Position numbers and translations under genes: made by a program. Below the pieces are notes generated by a model. It saw nothing but the letters and a program-made list of their open reading frames with translations. It was not told the origin of the DNA and made no database searches. From SZAS-7 sp964514655 (GTDB taxonomy: Bacteria; Chlamydiota; Chlamydiia; Chlamydiales; FEN-1388), in the NCBI GenBank assembly GCA_964514655.1, contig CAZEQY010000004.1, positions 116,044 to 180,043 of the forward strand: 64,000 bases of DNA, read 5' to 3'. Of this stretch, positions 18,282-26,508 are shown in pieces (within the stretch, counting starts at the first letter, position 1; the number at the start of each line of letters is the position of its first letter).

Positions 18282-20146
18282 TGAAACGCGATAAAGATCT
18301 ACAGCCTCGTTTTTGGTTTTCGCTGCTTTTTACTTTTCCGTTTTTTGTACGGGCTATAGATCCTACCATTCAGTGGCTGCTTGCAACCATTATCTTAGTC
18401 GTTGGAAATTATTCCTTTTTTCAGAAGGCATACAAAAAGTCTATAAGCATCTACACACTTTTTAGTGCTTCTGTTGGCATATTGTATGCCTATAGCTTGC
18501 TTGAGGGGCTATTGAGTAGCCATCCAACGCTATACTATGGCATGGTGGCATCTCTTACGACACTTATATTGTTAGAGCAGCTTGTGGAAGAGCATATAGA
18601 AAATAAAGTGGCCGAGCGTTTACAAGCCCTTAGCCTAAATGCCCCTAAAAAGGCTGTAAAGCTCTTTCCAGATGGCCATTCTGAAGAGGTGGCTGTAGAT
18701 GTGCTTCGTAGTGGGGATACTTTGCGAATAGCAGCCGGAGACATTGTTCCAGTTGACGGCATTGTGCTTGCAGATGAAGTTGAAGTCAATGAGTCCCTCA
18801 TTTCAGGTGTTGATGTTGCTATCAAAAAGGTGCTTGGAAGTGCTGTTTATGCAGGAACAAGAACGCTAAGTGGCTCTTGTCTTATCAGGGCAACAAGGGT
18901 GAGTAAAAAGTCCTTATTTGTTCAGATACTTGCGATAGTAAAAGAAGCGCTAAATAGCCGCTCGCCAATACAAGAGCGTGTAAGTAAGCTTGCAACAGGC
19001 ATCATGCTTGGATTGTTTGCGTTTTCATTTTTAATCTTTTTGTTCTGGGCGCTATTTTCATCACTTGCCTCTGCGATACTGGTGTTAAGCACGCTTTTTA
19101 TCGCTGTCTGTCCCTGTGCAATGCTGCTGGGAGCTCAGATCGTAAGCAAGATGGCAATCATAGAGGGCGCGCGTCAGGGTATCGTTATCAAAAACGTTAA
19201 GAGCATCATTGAGCTTGCAAGCTGCAATATTCTTGTGACAAATAAAAATAGCACTTTGACAACAGGTCAGCCAACGATTGTGTCGCTAGATCCGGCAGAA
19301 GGCGTGTCAGCTGATGAGCTGTTGATTACAGCAGCAAGCTTAGAGCCAAAGTCGCTTCATCCCTATGCGCTCTGTATCGTAGAAAAGGCGGCGAGCCTTC
19401 CTCAAACGCTCATGGAGATAGAGGATATACAGGAAGTGCCCGGACTTGGTGTAAAGGGGACATTAGATGGCGTAACCTACCTTGTTGGCGATGAAAAGCT
19501 GATGGGAGCGATAGACACCGGCTACTTTAAGGTGCGCGCTGAAGACATGCGCAAGCAGGGATATATCGTTCTTTTTTGCGCTAAAGGCCAAAAGTTACTT
19601 GGCATATTGGTGATATCAGATCCCATACGGCCGGATGTTAAAGACACCCTAAAAACGTTAAAAAGTGAAGGGCTACAGCTCTTTTGCCTTTCCGGAGATA
19701 GGCGCGTGACTATTGTGCAGCTTGTACATGCACTTGGATTTGACCGTTTTCAAGCAGAAGCTGCTCCACAAGAAAAAATTCAAACTATCAGGCGTTTACA
19801 AAAGGAAGGTAAAACTGTCCTTATGGTTGGAGATCCTGTAAATGATGCTGAAGCCCTTGCGCAGGCCGACTGCGGCATCTCTCTTGGCACACGAGGCAAT
19901 ATGGTAGAGGAAAAAGCTCCTATTGTGCTTATTAGCCCAACACTTTCTTCTAGTCTTCGCGTTTTTATGCTAGGCAAGAGAGCAAGCAGTATTTTGAAGC
20001 AAAATATTGCCATTTCTGCGGGCTTTATGGTGGTTATGCTCTTTATGGCGGCCTTTGGCGGGCTTGGTCCTGCACATGGCGCATTTTACATGATGCTTTC
20101 AACACTTGTTGTAGGGTATAATTCCTTGCGAATCTATGAGCATTAA
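18281..20146 (+). CDS. Degenerate P1B-type (heavy-metal) P-type ATPase lacking the phosphorylated aspartate
   Basis: 621 residues; no N-terminal metal-binding domain. The CPC transport motif in the membrane is intact (IAVCPCAMLLGAQIV, about 277-291), as is the SLHP of the nucleotide domain. However, the family's DKTGT is NKNST here: asparagine 321 replaces the aspartate that must be phosphorylated. The A-domain TGE is SGV (residue 177), and GDGxND is GDPVND. Known P-type chemistry should therefore be blocked. The frame is open throughout, so it is not simply decayed; it may be a metal-binding, channel-like or regulatory pseudo-pump (inference). It overlaps the next gene by 11 bp. Confidence 0.85.
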   Translation: MKRDKDLQPRFWFSLLFTFPFFVRAIDPTIQWLLATIILVVGNYSFFQKAYKKSISIYTLFSASVGILYAYSLLEGLLSSHPTLYYGMVASLTTLILLEQLVEEHIENKVAERLQALSLNAPKKAVKLFPDGHSEEVAVDVLRSGDTLRIAAGDIVPVDGIVLADEVEVNESLISGVDVAIKKVLGSAVYAGTRTLSGSCLIRATRVSKKSLFVQILAIVKEALNSRSPIQERVSKLATGIMLGLFAFSFLIFLFWALFSSLASAILVLSTLFIAVCPCAMLLGAQIVSKMAIIEGARQGIVIKNVKSIIELASCNILVTNKNSTLTTGQPTIVSLDPAEGVSADELLITAASLEPKSLHPYALCIVEKAASLPQTLMEIEDIQEVPGLGVKGTLDGVTYLVGDEKLMGAIDTGYFKVRAEDMRKQGYIVLFCAKGQKLLGILVISDPIRPDVKDTLKTLKSEGLQLFCLSGDRRVTIVQLVHALGFDRFQAEAAPQEKIQTIRRLQKEGKTVLMVGDPVNDAEALAQADCGISLGTRGNMVEEKAPIVLISPTLSSSLRVFMLGKRASSILKQNIAISAGFMVVMLFMAAFGGLGPAHGAFYMMLSTLVVGYNSLRIYEH

Positions 20147-21119
20147 TTTACCTGAACTTGCAAATGGTGAGGATAAGTCCTCAGCCTTTGTAAACTGTAT
20201 ACGCAATAACTATCGCCATGTACGAAAATGGGCTAAGCGCACGAATACAAACTGTTTTCGTATCTATGATAGAGCGCTTTATCACTACCCATTAGCGATT
20301 GACTTTTATGCTGATCGCTATGTTGTTCACTACTTTTTGCAAGACGAAAGTGAGCCTCCTGAAGCTATGGTGAGAGAGGTGGAACAGGCATTGTACACCC
20401 TTTTTCGCATAGAAGCAAAAGACATTTATTGGCGCTATCGCATGCGGCGAAAAAAGCTTGAGCAGTACGAAAAAAACGATGAGTCTTTAGATTTTTTTAC
20501 AGTGCTTGAATATGGCGTACGCTTTAAGGTGAACATTGTTGACTACCTTGACACGGGCCTTTTTTTGGACCATCGCGAAACAAGGCAGCTTGTTGCTAAG
20601 CATGCTGAAGGCAAAAGAGTGTTAAACCTTTTTTCCTATACAGCATCCTTTAGTGTTCATGCAGCCTATCATAAGGCTAGCTACACAAAAAGTGTGGATA
20701 TGTCAAATACCTATTCAGACTGGGCTAAGGATAATTTTTTGCTCAATAACCTCTCTTTACAGAACAACAAGATTGTTCGTGCAGATTGCCTTAAATTTTT
20801 GGATGAAGAACTTGCTTCTAAAGAGCGCTACGACATCATCGTCATCGACCCGCCCACAATATCGCGCTCAAAAAAGATGCAGGGCATGTTTGACATACAA
20901 GTAGACTATATAGAGCTCATTCAAAAGGCCTTAAAGCTCCTGTTGCCGGGCGGCGTCATCTTTTTTAGCACAAATTCACGAAAGTTTGTATTTGATAAAA
21001 CCCACTTTAGCAGCTGCACTATCATCGACATCTCCAGTAAAACTCTTCCCATCGATTTTCAAGACCCCAAAATCCACCAATGCTGGAAAATCTCGTTTGC
21101 TATTAAACAAGAATATTGA
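20136..21119 (+). CDS. Class I SAM-dependent methyltransferase, RlmI/RlmK-like
   Basis: 327 residues. The region from about 125 holds LDTGLFLDHRETR, the signature of the RlmI/RlmK group of 23S rRNA methyltransferases. It is followed by motif I KRVLNLFSYTASFSVHA and the catalytic-type block IIVIDPPTISRSKKMQG (like DPPxF). The N-terminal third resembles the substrate-binding part of RlmK (m7G2069). Closest in kind to the RlmK half of E. coli RlmKL, without the RlmL half. The start ATG overlaps the previous stop (RIYEH end) by 11 bp, and RF3 follows 15 bp on, so all may be co-expressed. Confidence 0.82.
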   Translation: MSINLPELANGEDKSSAFVNCIRNNYRHVRKWAKRTNTNCFRIYDRALYHYPLAIDFYADRYVVHYFLQDESEPPEAMVREVEQALYTLFRIEAKDIYWRYRMRRKKLEQYEKNDESLDFFTVLEYGVRFKVNIVDYLDTGLFLDHRETRQLVAKHAEGKRVLNLFSYTASFSVHAAYHKASYTKSVDMSNTYSDWAKDNFLLNNLSLQNNKIVRADCLKFLDEELASKERYDIIVIDPPTISRSKKMQGMFDIQVDYIELIQKALKLLLPGGVIFFSTNSRKFVFDKTHFSSCTIIDISSKTLPIDFQDPKIHQCWKISFAIKQEY

Positions 21120-21134
21120 TATGCTTTTGGCCTT

Positions 21135-22721
21135 ATGAGTAATTTAGAGCAAGAAATTGCAAAGAGACGAACCTTTGCTATCATTAGTCACCCTGATGCG
21201 GGTAAGACAACACTTACAGAAAAGCTGCTTCTTTATTCCGGCATGATTCACACTGCAGGCATGGTGAGAGCGAGAAAAGGAAGAAAGTCTGCAGCTTCAG
21301 ACTGGATGGCAATGGAGCAGGAGCGGGGAATTTCTATCACAGCTTCAGCTATGCAGTTTACCTATAAAGATGCTGTCATCAATGTTTTAGATACTCCCGG
21401 TCACGAAGACTTTTCAGAAGATACCTATCGCACACTTACGGCAGCAGACTGCGCTATCATGGTGATTGACGCTGCAAAAGGCGTTGAAAAGCAGACAAGA
21501 AAGCTTTTTGAAGTCTGCCGTCTACGCAAAATTCCTGTTCTTACTTTTATCAACAAGATGGATATGCCGGGGCAAGAGCCGCTTGACCTTATGCATGAAG
21601 TAGAAACGGTTTTGGGCATACAGTCTTTTGCTATGAACTGGCCGATAGGGCAAGCAAAGGCCTTTACAGGTGTCTATGACCGCATGAAAAAAGAGTGCCT
21701 CTTTTTTGCAAAAACGTCGCTTGGAGGCTCGCAAAAAGCTGATATTACTGCCTATCCTGTCGATAGTAAGGAAGTGGAAGAGATAATAGGAACTAGCCTT
21801 AGGGATAAGCTTAAAGAAGATTTAGAGCTTCTAGAGCTTGCAGGCAATGCCTTTAGTCACGAAGAGTTTTTAAAGGGCATGGTAACGCCGGTATTTTTTG
21901 CATCAGCCCTCACAAACTTTGGTATAGAGCCCTTTTTTGATGCTTTTATACACCTAGCGCCATCGCCTCAGCCGCGCGTTGTCGATACTCTTGATGGCAA
22001 AGAAAAAGTAATAGATCCCGCTCTGACACCCTTTAGCGGCTATGTGTTTAAGCTGCAAGCTAACATGGACAGGCGCCATCGCGACAGTATGGCCTTTTTG
22101 CGCATATGCTCAGGGCGTTTTGAGCGCGACTTAGTGGTAAAGCACCATAGACTTGGTAGAGATATCCGCCTTTCAAGGCCCCATGGCATGGTTGCAGGGG
22201 AGCGTACAACACTTGATTATGCCTATCCTGGCGATGTTATTGGCGTTATTAACCCCGGGCTTTTTGCTATTGGCGATACTCTTTCACTTTCTGGAGACTT
22301 TACATTCAAGCCTCTGCCACAGTTTCAGCCAGAAATCTTTATGCAGGTAAGTCCGCAAGATGTTGGCAAAAGAAAATCCTTTGATAAGGGCATATTGCAG
22401 CTTACAAGTGAAGGCGCTATACAGCTACTTCGTCCCTTTAATGACGTTGGCTATTCTATTTTTGGCGCTGTCGGTCAGCTACAGTTTGAAGTTATGCAGT
22501 ATCGCCTGCGCGATGAATATGGCGTTGAAACAACGCTATCACCTCTTCCATACTGCACAAGTGCGTGGGTAATAGGCGATCTTGCTTCATTCAAAAAGCC
22601 TACAAACGCTATATATGTCCAAGACCGCGAAGGCCGTCCCGTAGTGCTCTTCTCAAACACCTGGGAAAAAGATTATGCCCAAAAACAAAATCCCGACCAT
22701 CAGCTCCTAGACATATTATAA
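21135..22721 (+). CDS. prfC: Peptide chain release factor 3
   Basis: 528 residues, full length for RF3. GTPase motifs: G1 SHPDAGKTTLTEK (18-30), the effector loop QERGISITASAMQF, G3 DTPGHEDFSEDTYR, G4 NKMD. Downstream beta-barrel (PFSGYVFKLQANMDRRHRDSMAF) and the C-terminal domain (AVGQLQFEVMQYRLRDEYGVE) match RF3 rather than EF-G. It recycles RF1 and RF2 from the ribosome using GTP. Neighbouring rRNA methyltransferase fits a translation-related group. Confidence 0.96.
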   Translation: MSNLEQEIAKRRTFAIISHPDAGKTTLTEKLLLYSGMIHTAGMVRARKGRKSAASDWMAMEQERGISITASAMQFTYKDAVINVLDTPGHEDFSEDTYRTLTAADCAIMVIDAAKGVEKQTRKLFEVCRLRKIPVLTFINKMDMPGQEPLDLMHEVETVLGIQSFAMNWPIGQAKAFTGVYDRMKKECLFFAKTSLGGSQKADITAYPVDSKEVEEIIGTSLRDKLKEDLELLELAGNAFSHEEFLKGMVTPVFFASALTNFGIEPFFDAFIHLAPSPQPRVVDTLDGKEKVIDPALTPFSGYVFKLQANMDRRHRDSMAFLRICSGRFERDLVVKHHRLGRDIRLSRPHGMVAGERTTLDYAYPGDVIGVINPGLFAIGDTLSLSGDFTFKPLPQFQPEIFMQVSPQDVGKRKSFDKGILQLTSEGAIQLLRPFNDVGYSIFGAVGQLQFEVMQYRLRDEYGVETTLSPLPYCTSAWVIGDLASFKKPTNAIYVQDREGRPVVLFSNTWEKDYAQKQNPDHQLLDIL

Positions 22722-22758
22722 GGCTTTCATGTAAAAGGACCTTATACTAGGGGTCACT

Positions 22759-23616
22759 ATGTTTAAAGCCTATATCAATCTAACAAAGCCAGGAATTATC
22801 TTTGGCAATGCTCTCACAGCTATAAGCGGTTTTGCGCTCGCTTCAAACGGTCAATTTAATGTGTTTCTATTTTTGGCTATGCTCGTGGGGCTATCTTGTG
22901 TTGTAGCTTCAGGATGTGTGTGGAACAACTATCTCGATCGCGTCATGGACGAAAAGATGGTGAGAACAAAAGATAGAGTGCTTGTAAAAAAGGTAATTCC
23001 GGTGCAGCATGCCCTTTCGTTTGGCATGGCACTTTCCTTTTTGGGAATAGGTGTGCTTTCGATTTTTACAAACCTGCTCACAGTTACACTTGCTGCTTGC
23101 GGCTTTTTTATTTATGTCGTGCTCTATAGTCTTTCTAAATACCGCACAAGCTTAGCTACGCTCATTGGTAGCGTAAGTGGTGCAATACCTCCTGTGATAG
23201 GCTATACGGCAGTAAGCGGTCATATTGACCTTGCAGCAGCTATCCTCTTTTTGATTGTTACCTTTTGGCAGATGCCCCATTTTTATGCGATTGCAATGTA
23301 TCGTTATGATGACTATACAAGAGCTTCTATCCCTGTGCTGCCTGTTGCTAAGGGCATGTTTGCAGCAAAAATTCAGTCTTTTCTCTATATTTTTGCCTTT
23401 ATTGGAGCGGCCTTAAGCCTTACCTACTTTGGCTATACAGGATATAACTACCTTGCGGTGATGAGTGTGTTAGGGGCCGCGTGGCTTTATCTTGCTTTAG
23501 ATGGGTTTATCACAGAAGATACTACTTCATGGGCAAGAAAGATGTTTTTCTTTTCGCTCGCAATCATCATGGCTTTTACTGTGATGACGTCGTTTGACGG
23601 GCTGGTACGTCCTTAA
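22759..23616 (+). CDS. ctaB: Protoheme IX farnesyltransferase (heme O synthase)
   Basis: 285 residues, UbiA-family prenyltransferase with about eight membrane helices. The first aspartate-rich block is NNYLDRVMDEKMVRTKDR (about 55-72), with the fit for heme O synthase rather than UbiA; the second is YRYDDYTRASIPVLPV (about 184). AGGGG lies six bases before the ATG. It adds a farnesyl group to heme b for a heme-copper oxidase. Its 3' end overlaps the convergent FGE gene by 41 bp. No oxidase genes are in the window. Confidence 0.94.
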   Translation: MFKAYINLTKPGIIFGNALTAISGFALASNGQFNVFLFLAMLVGLSCVVASGCVWNNYLDRVMDEKMVRTKDRVLVKKVIPVQHALSFGMALSFLGIGVLSIFTNLLTVTLAACGFFIYVVLYSLSKYRTSLATLIGSVSGAIPPVIGYTAVSGHIDLAAAILFLIVTFWQMPHFYAIAMYRYDDYTRASIPVLPVAKGMFAAKIQSFLYIFAFIGAALSLTYFGYTGYNYLAVMSVLGAAWLYLALDGFITEDTTSWARKMFFFSLAIIMAFTVMTSFDGLVRP

Positions 23617-24631
23617 CGCAGCGAAAGCCAAGATGGTTTAAGCTAGTATCCGGGCAAGTTTTCATGCGGGCTGTTATCTCGTAGCCTTTACAGTAGCTTG
23701 GATGGCATAAAAATGAGCCGCCGCGATGACAGCGTTTTTCAGCATAAGGATCTTCTGGATCGTAGCTAGTTAGCGCGCCTTTTGGATTTACTGAGAGTTC
23801 AAGCTTTGCCTGATCTTCGTAGTAGCGTACGTTATACCAATCACTACACCACTGCCAGACATTTCCTGCCATATCGTAGAGGCCAAATGGATTTGGTGGA
23901 TAGCTTTTTACGCTCGTTGTTCCATAGTAGCCATCTTTTTTTGTGCTTTTATGCGGAAATTCGCCGTGCCAGATATTGCACTGGGGGCTACTTTCAGAAA
24001 ATTCTTCATTTCCCCAGACGTAGATGACGTTATCGCGACCTGCGCGCGCTGCATATTCCCACTCAGCTTCTGTTGGAAGGCGCTTATTTGCCCATTTTGC
24101 ATAGGCAGTAGCATCATACCAAGAGATGTGAACTACGGGGTGATCTTCTTTTGCATCTATTGAGCTACCTTGACCACTGGGATGTTTCCAGTTTGCACCG
24201 GCAGTCCACTGCCACCATGCGTGGCAATTATTGAGAGGAACAGCCCCATCTGTTGGCTTAAAGACAAGTGATGCTGGGATGAGCATTTCTTTTGATGGAG
24301 CAGGGGTTCCTGGTGCTACCTGAGCCATAATTTCTTCTAGATTTGGCGCCTTTTCTGCTGTTGTTACATAGCCGGTAGCTTCTACAAAGGCCTGAAATTG
24401 GCGGTTTGTAACGGGTGTAGCATCCATATAAAAGGTGTCGACCTTTACCTTATGGGCGGGCTTTTGATCACTTCTTGCACCTTGTGATGATGAGCCCATG
24501 GTAAACTCACCACCCTGTATCAGGACCATGCCCTCCGGGGAAAATCGAGAGGGTAGTCTAGATGAGCAGCAGTCTGAATAGGCAAAACTACTTGAAACAA
24601 CGAGCAGGAGATAGATCAATCTATATAACAT
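23576..24631 (-). CDS. Formylglycine-generating enzyme (SUMF1 family), secreted
   Basis: 351 residues with a signal peptide (about 1-17). The body is the FGE/SUMF1 fold: FTMGSSSQGARSDQKPAHKV near 43, YMDATPVTNRQFQAFV, HPVVHISWYDATAYAKWANKRLPTEAEWEYAAR, and the C-terminal GGSFLCHPSYCKGY. The paired cysteines at about 309 and 314 are spaced as the copper-binding active-site pair of aerobic FGE, and LGFRC closes the domain. Known FGEs oxidise a cysteine in CxPxR to formylglycine in sulfatases. No sulfatase is in the window. Many SUMF1-domain proteins lack these cysteines, so their presence matters here. Confidence 0.85.
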   Translation of the reverse strand: MLYRLIYLLLVVSSSFAYSDCCSSRLPSRFSPEGMVLIQGGEFTMGSSSQGARSDQKPAHKVKVDTFYMDATPVTNRQFQAFVEATGYVTTAEKAPNLEEIMAQVAPGTPAPSKEMLIPASLVFKPTDGAVPLNNCHAWWQWTAGANWKHPSGQGSSIDAKEDHPVVHISWYDATAYAKWANKRLPTEAEWEYAARAGRDNVIYVWGNEEFSESSPQCNIWHGEFPHKSTKKDGYYGTTSVKSYPPNPFGLYDMAGNVWQWCSDWYNVRYYEDQAKLELSVNPKGALTSYDPEDPYAEKRCHRGGSFLCHPSYCKGYEITARMKTCPDTSLNHLGFRCVKDVPARQTTSSQ

Positions 24632-24634
24632 CTA

Positions 24635-25222
24635 TTAGCTTTGCTTACTTGGTTCACATGGTATTTTAAAGGCGCTTATGTCCCATGCGATCACGCTAAT
24701 TTCTTGTGGCTCGCTGCTTGCACCATTTGATGCGCGAAGAGAGAGAGTTGTCTCTTCTTTGATGTCTTCTAAAATGCCTGTTATCTGAACCGTGCCAAGA
24801 AGTCCTGGCTGCAGTGCTACTATGTTGCCAAGAGTTAATAGATCTTGTGGGTCATAAACACCATTACGAACGAGATATACAGGGATGATGGCAGTAGCAT
24901 TTGGGTCGTTATTGAGCAAAATCGCAGTGAAGGTGACCGAGTAGTTACCTGGCTCTAGAATTTTAAGACCTTCTGGAGTGAGTTTAATTTTACCCTGTTT
25001 AGAGCCTCTATCGGCATTTAAAGAAAGAGGTACTGTTTCAGGATGCGTGGGAACACTCATCTGATACCATGTATCTGGAGACTGTGCAGAAAATCCAACC
25101 ACTCCCAAATGGCACTTTTGGCAGGCTACACTTTCTTCTGCATTCGTTTTTTTCTTAGGGCTTGCGGCAGAAAGAGATGCTGTAGAAAATGCTAGCAGAC
25201 ATAATAGATTAAAATAGTTCAT
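24635..25222 (-). CDS. Secreted protein with a CXXCH motif and jelly-roll-like domain
   Basis: 195 residues. A signal peptide (about 1-20) ends near SAASPKK. Right after it lies CQKCH (about residues 34-38), the pattern that binds covalent heme in c-type cytochromes, but also found by chance or as a metal site. The rest is beta-rich (EPGNYSVTFTAILL, then TVQITGILEDIKEE) and resembles C1q/BclA-type jelly-rolls. It lies 3 bp upstream of the FGE gene on the same strand, so they are one unit. Family not recognised; no further catalytic motif is visible. Confidence 0.6.
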   Translation of the reverse strand: MNYFNLLCLLAFSTASLSAASPKKKTNAEESVACQKCHLGVVGFSAQSPDTWYQMSVPTHPETVPLSLNADRGSKQGKIKLTPEGLKILEPGNYSVTFTAILLNNDPNATAIIPVYLVRNGVYDPQDLLTLGNIVALQPGLLGTVQITGILEDIKEETTLSLRASNGASSEPQEISVIAWDISAFKIPCEPSKQS

Positions 25223-25311
25223 ACTATACTCGTTTTTATGGTTATCTAAAATTTAATCCATATCATTTGTCGCGATTTAAAACAATGGTACTTTTTTGCT
25301 ATCATGTAGGC

Positions 25312-26424
25312 ATGGTTATTACTGCAAGAGAAGCTGCCTTTTTCGCGTTAGACGCCTATTTTCAACGAGGCATTTTTATAGCTGATGCACTTGATGGGTA
25401 TCAAGTGCAAGATTTTGCGTTTGCTTATGAACTCGCATGTGGTGTTGTTCGACAAAAAAAGGCACTTGTTGCCCTTGCAAAACGCTACGTTGCACTTCCG
25501 GAAAAACGTGCAGGTAAAATTCTTCTCTATATGAGCCTGTATCAGCTTGTATGTATGGATAAAGTGCCTGCCTTTGCCGTTGGCGACGAAATGGTAAAAC
25601 TAGCAAAAAAGTATACATCCAATCACTTTGCAAAATTTCTTAATGCGTTTTTGCGAAATCAGGCTCCAAAATGCACTGCAGATGATCTTATCCCTTCCTA
25701 CACGGACTATTTTATAGAGAGGATGGTTGCATCATATGGGCAACAGCTCGCATCTGAGATCATGACTTTAGGCAATCAGCATGGGGCTTTATTTGCGCGC
25801 GATCGAACAGATATGAGCATGATTCCAATAGATCGGGTCGATCTATATACCCAGTCAAATCGCTACTACATACAAAATCCCACGCAGGTTGCCATCTATC
25901 AAGAGCTTAAGAATGGTTCGAATATCGCTCCTGAAACTATCTTGGATCTATGTGCCTGTCCTGGTGGCAAAACGATCCTCGTTCATGACATGTACCCAAA
26001 TGCCCGGCTTTTTGCTAATGATATCTCTGAAAAAAAGGTAGAGCTGTTACGCAAAAACCTGGATAAATATGAGATAAAGGCCACACTTTCTGTAGGTCCC
26101 GGTCAAGAGTATAAATCAGATCAGCTATTTGACCTTATTGTGCTAGATGCGCCCTGTTCCAATAGTGGCTGTCTCTATAAGTGTCCGGAAGCAAGGTGGC
26201 GTCTTACTAAGGACGAAATTGCTAAACATGTCGACCTTCAAAAGAGGCTATTTCAACATGCTTGCACCTTGCTTTCACCAAAAGGTGTGATCTGGTATTC
26301 CACCTGTTCGATTTTGCCCGAAGAAAACGAAAGCATACTTCGGCAACAAGTGCGTATCCAAAAACTCATTCTTCCAAATAGGGAAGGATATGAAGGCGGT
26401 TTTGGCGCCGCATATTTTGCTTGA
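25312..26424 (+). CDS. RsmB-like 16S rRNA (cytosine-C5) methyltransferase
   Basis: 370 residues from ATG 25312; a TTG at 25267 also opens the frame but adds a non-conserved tail. An N-terminal NusB-like helical domain (about 1-125) is followed by a Rossmann domain. SAM motif I is DLCACPGGKT, motif IV LDAPCSNSGCLYKCPEARW with the PC cysteine, and motif VI WYSTCSILPEENE with the catalytic TCS cysteine. Together these define RsmB/RsmF-type m5C methyltransferases. The NusB-like half points to RsmB (m5C967). The C-terminus (GGFGAAYFA) is as expected. Confidence 0.88.
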   Translation: MVITAREAAFFALDAYFQRGIFIADALDGYQVQDFAFAYELACGVVRQKKALVALAKRYVALPEKRAGKILLYMSLYQLVCMDKVPAFAVGDEMVKLAKKYTSNHFAKFLNAFLRNQAPKCTADDLIPSYTDYFIERMVASYGQQLASEIMTLGNQHGALFARDRTDMSMIPIDRVDLYTQSNRYYIQNPTQVAIYQELKNGSNIAPETILDLCACPGGKTILVHDMYPNARLFANDISEKKVELLRKNLDKYEIKATLSVGPGQEYKSDQLFDLIVLDAPCSNSGCLYKCPEARWRLTKDEIAKHVDLQKRLFQHACTLLSPKGVIWYSTCSILPEENESILRQQVRIQKLILPNREGYEGGFGAAYFA

Positions 26425-26508
26425 GAAATATTTTCATATATGGTTCCTTTGAGAATGTGAACTGACTAAAAGGTTCAGATGAATTTTTAACCATATCTCG
26501 AGGCGAAT

